The notes under the pieces are model-generated. The model made no database searches, was not told the origin of the DNA, and saw only the letters and a program-made list of their open reading frames with translations. Source: Actinomycetospora endophytica (GTDB lineage Bacteria; Actinomycetota; Actinomycetes; Mycobacteriales; Pseudonocardiaceae). Taken from it: a stretch of DNA of 64,000 nucleotides. Below, in pieces: positions 62,002-64,000 of the stretch. Both the position numbers and the translations under genes were made by a program. The DNA is taken from the NCBI RefSeq assembly GCF_021026375.1, contig NZ_JAJNDB010000001.1, forward strand, positions 1,054,001-1,118,000, in the 5' to 3' direction. How positions within the stretch are numbered: the stretch's first letter is position 1; each line of letters starts with the position of its first letter.

Positions 62002-62298
62002 GTGTTCCCCCAGCAGGTTCAACGGGCGCGCCGTCGAGTGGTGGTACCAGCGGAGAATCCCCAGATTCGCACCGCCGTTCGGGGGGCGGTAAGTGGTTGC
62101 GACACGTAGAGGCCGGGTGCAGGTGAGGATCCTCGCCCTGCTCGGGGCTGTGATCTTCCCCAGCGGACCGCGGCGTGTGCCACTGCCTCTGCCACACTGG
62201 GTGAGCAACGACGTCGGGCCACCGCCCCGGCGTACCCCCGTCCGGGACGCGGTTCGAGAGCCCACCGGACGGCCTTCTCCGGATTCAGGTGACTCCTC
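62002..62298. other. Divergent promoter region, hydrogenase and DEAD helicase
   Basis: About 300 bases without a gene. It holds two short inverted repeats: GAATC-CCCA-GATTC (62055-62068) and ACCGCC-GTTCGGGG-GGCGGT (62071-62090), 54-89 bases upstream of hhyS, candidate regulator sites. A long untranslated leader of the helicase is likely, as is common for cold-shock helicases. No sure -10/-35. Confidence 0.5.
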
Positions 62299-63714
62299 AT
62301 CTCTGACGCTCCCCTGCCGTTCACCGCGCTGGGCATCTCGCCCTCGGTCGCCGAGGTCCTCGCGGGCCACGGCATCACCGAGCCGACGCCGATCCAGTCC
62401 GCCGCGGTCCCCGACGCCCTCGCGGGCCGTGACGTGCTCGGCCGCGGACGCACCGGCAGCGGCAAGACCCTCGCGTTCGGGCTGCCGGTCCTGGCGCGCC
62501 TGGCCCGCTGCGACGCCCCGACGCGGCCTTCACGCCCGCGCGCGCTGGTGCTGCTCCCGACCCGCGAGCTCGCCGGCCAGGTCCGCGACGCCCTCGCCCC
62601 GCTCACCACCGCACTCGGCCTCGAGCAGACCGTCGTCTACGGCGGCGTGGGCCAGCGCCCGCAGGAGCAGGCGCTGCGCCGCGGCGTCGACCTGCTCATC
62701 GCCTGCCCCGGCCGGCTCGAGGACCTCATCGGCCAGGGCCTCGTCGACCTCAACCGCGTCGAGGTGACCGTGCTCGACGAGGCCGACCACATGTCCGACC
62801 TCGGGTTCCTGCCCGCGGTCCGGCGGCTGCTGCGCCGCACGCCGTCGGGCACCCAGCGCCTGCTCTTCTCGGCCACGCTCGACAGCGAGGTCGACCGGGT
62901 GGTCAAGGAGTTCCTGCACGAGCCGGTCACCCACAGCGTCGACCGCGCGAGCGAGCCGGTGCCGGACATGACCCACCACGTGTTCACCGTGCGCAAGGAC
63001 GACCGGACCGCCGTCGTCCAGGAGCTCGCGGGCGGCCGCGGGCGCACCATGTTCTTCACCCGTACCAAGCACGCCGCCCGGCGGCTCTCGCGGCAGCTGA
63101 CCTCGGCGGGCATCCCCGCCGCCGAGCTGCACGGCAACCTCAGCCAGGGCGCCCGGGACCGCAACCTCGGCCTCTTCCGCGACGGCGACGTGCGGGTCCT
63201 CGTCGCGACCGACATCGCCGCCCGCGGCATCCACGTCGACGACGTCGCCCTCGTCGTGCACGTCGACCCGCCCGCCGAGCACAAGGCCTACCTGCACCGC
63301 TCCGGGCGCACCGCGCGCGCCGGGGCGGCCGGCGACGTCGTCACGCTCGTCCCGCCGGAGCAGCGCGACGAGGTCGCGAAGCTGACCCGCAAGGCCGGCA
63401 TCAAGCCGCGCTCCGCCGACGTCGGGCCGGGCGCCCACGTGATCACCGACCTGGTCGGCGAGGCCGCCCCGCGGGTGTCGGCCGAGGAGCGGGCGGCGAC
63501 GACGCAGACCCGTTCGCAGTCGCAGTCGCGGCCCGAGTCCCGGCCGAACCAGGGCTCCGGCTCGGGGTCCGGCAACGGTTCCGGTCGCCCGCGCCGTCGC
63601 GGTGGCCGGGGTGGCCGCGCTGGCGGTTCCGGCACCGGTGGTGGCCGGTCCGGGTCGTCGTCGGGCGCGTCGTCCGCGCGAGCGGGGGCGGGCAGCGGTC
63701 GCCGATCCCGGTGA
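62299..63714 (+). CDS. DEAD-box RNA helicase with unusual start
   Basis: 471 aa if read from ATC 62299. PFTALGISPSVAEVLAGHGITEPTPIQ is the Q-motif, then GRTGSGKTLAFGLPVLARL, TRELAGQ, LDEADHMSDLG, FSATLDSE, ATDIAARGIH and HRSGRTARAG; a Gly/Arg/Ser-rich RNA-binding tail follows. No ATG, GTG or TTG lies in this frame between the stop at 62290 and GTG 62434, which is inside the Q-motif/Walker region and too late. AGGTGA six bases ahead of ATC suggests an ATC start. Alternatively, one base is extra after GTG 62289 (MTPHLSDAPLPF). Confidence 0.85.
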   Translation: MSDAPLPFTALGISPSVAEVLAGHGITEPTPIQSAAVPDALAGRDVLGRGRTGSGKTLAFGLPVLARLARCDAPTRPSRPRALVLLPTRELAGQVRDALAPLTTALGLEQTVVYGGVGQRPQEQALRRGVDLLIACPGRLEDLIGQGLVDLNRVEVTVLDEADHMSDLGFLPAVRRLLRRTPSGTQRLLFSATLDSEVDRVVKEFLHEPVTHSVDRASEPVPDMTHHVFTVRKDDRTAVVQELAGGRGRTMFFTRTKHAARRLSRQLTSAGIPAAELHGNLSQGARDRNLGLFRDGDVRVLVATDIAARGIHVDDVALVVHVDPPAEHKAYLHRSGRTARAGAAGDVVTLVPPEQRDEVAKLTRKAGIKPRSADVGPGAHVITDLVGEAAPRVSAEERAATTQTRSQSQSRPESRPNQGSGSGSGNGSGRPRRRGGRGGRAGGSGTGGGRSGSSSGASSARAGAGSGRRSR

Positions 63715-63746
63715 CCGCTGTCGAATCCTGACCGTCCGCGACGACA

Positions 63747-63770
63747 CTCCCGGAGACCAACCTCCGGGAG
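63747..63770 (+). promoter_or_regulatory. Hairpin covering the ribosome site of the DUF1905 gene
   Basis: CTCCCGGAG, loop ACCAAC, CTCCGGGAG: a 9-bp stem whose right arm holds the GGGAG of the ribosome site for the ATG at 63777. Also the first hairpin after the helicase stop, so it may be a terminator. Confidence 0.5.
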
Positions 63771-63776
63771 GATCCG

Positions 63777-64000
63777 ATGACCGCGGCACCGCATTCCCTC
63801 GACCACACCTTCTCGGCCGTCGTGCAGCGCAGCACGGCGCCGGGCGGGTGGACCTACGTCGTCATGCCCGGCTCGGCCGAGTTCTTCGGCACCCGCGGCC
63901 GCGTCAGGATCACGGGCTCGGTCGACGGCCGCCCGCTGACGACGTCGTTCATGGCGCTCGGCGACGGCACGCACAAGCTCCCGATCACGGGAGCCGTGCT
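63777..64000 (+). CDS. DUF1905 protein, N-terminal part
   Basis: Open at the window end; 74 residues seen. [59 protein letters not shown] is the DUF1905 beta-barrel. ATG has GGGAGGATCCG upstream. Family function unknown. Confidence 0.85.
   Translation, partial: MTAAPHSLDHTFSAVVQRSTAPGGWTYVVMPGSAEFFGTRGRVRITGSVDGRPLTTSFMALGDGTHKLPITGAV

Overview
The window is high-GC DNA (about 70-75% G+C by eye) with many GTG starts, four-base ATGA/GTGA gene overlaps, and actinobacterial families (PspC, DUF3040, DUF2505, DUF222-HNH, mycothiol-dependent-type proteins, a CGAAC-N4-GTTCG SOS box). It looks chromosomal and actinomycete. The nearest guess is the Pseudonocardiaceae, but nothing in the window fixes the genus. 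I found no rRNA, tRNA, insertion sequence, phage gene or CRISPR array.

Layout. Positions 1-10.5 kb hold housekeeping and accessory genes: the end of a MetY-type sulfhydrylase, a CoA-binding protein, a QueG-like ferredoxin protein, a GNAT acetyltransferase, HrpA helicase, an ECF sigma/DGPF pair and PspC. Positions 10.7-27.5 kb are a soluble di-iron monooxygenase (propane/MimABCD type) locus. The operon on the minus strand reads IclR-type regulator, prmA, prmB, prmC, prmD, a dedicated GroEL, a zinc alcohol dehydrogenase, an amidohydrolase and a DUF59 protein. It is followed by three coupled genes of unknown function, a DUF151 protein, an NRAMP metal transporter and a MimR/AcoR-like regulator. 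A second, paralogous IclR-type regulator sits next to that activator. Positions 27.5-43.4 kb are mixed: dinB under a LexA box, a NERD protein, a frameshifted MFS gene, a lipid kinase, an NmrA/HxlR pair, a GH88 lipoprotein, copper amine oxidase with an APC permease, a class V aminotransferase and an MFS exporter. Positions 44-62 kb are an actinobacterial-type (group 1h, once called group 5) [NiFe]-hydrogenase locus in two convergent units: padR-hypC2-hypF-two SIS genes-tfoX on plus, and hhyS-hhyL-accessory genes-protease-hypA-hypC-hypD-hypE on minus. An ABM/SnoaL/HNH/SDR block lies between them. A DEAD-box helicase and a partial DUF1905 gene end the window.

How it fits together. PrmABCD would hydroxylate a short alkane or related substrate using O2 and NADH. 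The chaperonin would fold the hydroxylase, the alcohol dehydrogenase and amidohydrolase would handle products, and the NRAMP transporter may supply metal. The hydrogenase would draw electrons from trace H2. The most interesting signals are non-coding. An inverted repeat GTGTCTC-N5-GAGACAC recurs at the three regulatory gene starts of the monooxygenase locus. Strong stem-loops cut the prm operon into prmA, prmBCD and groEL-onward segments. A covarying palindrome family sits at two convergent gene ends.

Several genes appear frameshifted or lack a normal start (MFS at 30.5 kb, DUF222-HNH tail at 51.3 kb, DEAD helicase start at 62.3 kb). These may be real decay or sequence errors.
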